NCBI GenBank assembly: GCA_021802185.1
Contig: JAKAAV010000132.1
Location: 1-6,600 of the forward strand
Direction: 5' to 3'
DNA from: Chloroflexota bacterium
GTDB taxonomy: Bacteria; Chloroflexota; Limnocylindria; Limnocylindrales; CSP1-4
DNA length: 6,600 nt
A program made the position numbers and the translations under genes. Below are positions 5,818 to 6,600 of this stretch, piece after piece (position 1 is the stretch's first letter; the number at the start of each line of letters is the position of its first letter). Under the pieces are notes generated by a model. The model made no database searches and had not been told where the DNA came from. It saw only the letters and a program-made list of their open reading frames with translations.

Positions 5818-6576
5818 TCAGAATGGCGGCCAGGGGATCGCCGGCCGGTCGGGGTCGGGCTGCGGGAACGTCCCCCTCGCAAGCAGGGCGTCGAGCCGTC
5901 GCGCGGTGAACGCGACCTCCCGGTTCGTCAGCAGGTCCCGGAGCCGTGCCCCGAGGTCGCCGTCGAGGCACGCCCTGAGGCGTTCGAGCGTCTCGCGCTC
6001 GTCGCGCCGGAACGGCGTGCCGCGCCAACCCCACAGGATCGTCCGCAGCTTCGGCTCGACCGCGAAGCAGATCCCGTGGTCCACGCCGTGCACGTGGCCG
6101 CCCGGGACGGGCAGGAGGTGTCCGCCCTTGCGATCGGCGTTGTTCACCACGGCGTCGAACAGCGCCATCGGCCGGAGGCGATCATCGCAGCGGCGCACGA
6201 GCGCGACCACGTCGACCCCGTCGTCGACGTCGATCCAGAGCTGCACCATGCCCCATCCGAACGGCCCATCACGCAGGAGCGTCGGCGGCGCGATCGCCCA
6301 GCCCGACGCCTCGGAGACGAGGTACGCGGCGTACTCCCGGTTGGCCAGCGTCCCGATGGGGAAATCCCACAGCGGGCGCTCCCCGCGGACCGGCTTGTAG
6401 ACGCACGCGACCTCCGCCTCCGCCCCGTCGTCGTCTGTGCCGACGGCGCGGCAGTACAGGGTCGCGTTGGAGGCGTCCGCCAGGCGCCCGATGACGTCGA
6501 GGGTGCCTTCGCGAAGGAGCCGCAGCGCCGTCGCGCCGGGGACGGCCGCCGAGCCGGGCGCCGCTCCGGAGAGCAC
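5818..6576 (-). CDS. SCO1664 family protein (TIGR03843), PI3/4-kinase-like fold
   Basis: The 252 residues match the SCO1664 family, a conserved actinobacterial group related to the phosphatidylinositol 3-/4-kinase and HipA-like kinase superfamily. Its substrate is not known to me. Core family sequence starts near residue 18 (LRLLREGTLDVIGRLADASN). YKPVRGERPLWDFP (60-73) holds the likely nucleotide-binding Lys61. GTLANREYAAYLVSEASGW (75-93) follows. The catalytic-loop-like NNADRKGGHLL (145-155) contains Asp148, and VDHGICF (165-171) contains the likely metal-binding Asp166. It ends in the family-style PWPPF. The key residues look intact. The start is taken as GTG 6576-6574, with GAGGG ten bases upstream. 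The frame remains open to base 6600, so a start just outside cannot be excluded. In actinobacteria the neighbours are often DUF3090 and an MSMEG_4193-type phosphatase, expected beyond the right edge. Confidence 0.88.
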   Translation of the reverse strand: MLSGAAPGSAAVPGATALRLLREGTLDVIGRLADASNATLYCRAVGTDDDGAEAEVACVYKPVRGERPLWDFPIGTLANREYAAYLVSEASGWAIAPPTLLRDGPFGWGMVQLWIDVDDGVDVVALVRRCDDRLRPMALFDAVVNNADRKGGHLLPVPGGHVHGVDHGICFAVEPKLRTILWGWRGTPFRRDERETLERLRACLDGDLGARLRDLLTNREVAFTARRLDALLARGTFPQPDPDRPAIPWPPF

Positions 6577-6600
6577 GAGGCGAGGACCCTCGTCGAGACC

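Noticed and set aside
5253..5909. Plus-strand open frame of 218 codons overlapping the DUF5658-like gene
   Set aside because: The Arg/Gly/Ala-rich translation runs into the convergent gene. The alternative frame has a good ribosome binding site and three clear helices.
5906..6400. Plus-strand open frame of 164 codons opposite the SCO1664-family gene
   Set aside because: It is a Ser/Arg/Thr-rich shadow. The minus strand carries conserved kinase-like motifs throughout the same stretch.

Overview
High-GC bacterial DNA (roughly 70% G+C by eye). GTG and TTG starts are common, genes are tightly packed, and start sites often overlap the previous stop. The content points to Actinomycetota or a close high-GC lineage such as Thermoleophilia- or Chloroflexota-like bacteria. 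The pointers are an actinobacterial-style HemE N-terminus, the front end of a HelD-type helicase, and an SCO1664-family (TIGR03843) kinase-like protein. The species cannot be named from this window.

Left edge (1-800): the first 94 codons of hemE (uroporphyrinogen decarboxylase, minus strand) run off the window. A short divergent intergenic region separates them from the start of a HelD/UvrD-like helicase on the plus strand. The helicase is recognisable for only about 137 residues. Homology then stops abruptly near base 797, before any Walker A motif, and an AI-2E family membrane protein gene begins at once. A 16-bp imperfect tandem repeat lies exactly at this join. The join is either a real deletion/rearrangement or an assembly chimera.

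Centre (805-5174): an AI-2E family transporter is followed by a three-gene set on the same strand: ABC ATPase, ABC-2 permease, and a two-helix membrane protein with a long helical extracytoplasmic domain. All three genes overlap at their ends, so they look like one translationally coupled operon encoding an exporter plus a dedicated partner of unknown function. The ATPase has Gln in place of the usual H-loop His.

Right side (5175-6600): a 139-bp leader with GC hairpins precedes a small three-helix membrane protein resembling DUF5658. That gene meets, tail to tail with 9 bp between stops, a minus-strand SCO1664-family gene. In actinobacteria this family usually sits beside DUF3090 and a histidine phosphatase, sometimes near mycothiol genes; those neighbours would lie beyond the right edge.

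There are no rRNA or tRNA genes, CRISPR arrays, insertion sequences or phage genes. No gene-free stretch exceeds about 165 bp. The best candidates for something undescribed are the ABC exporter with its coiled-coil partner and the helicase/AI-2E join.
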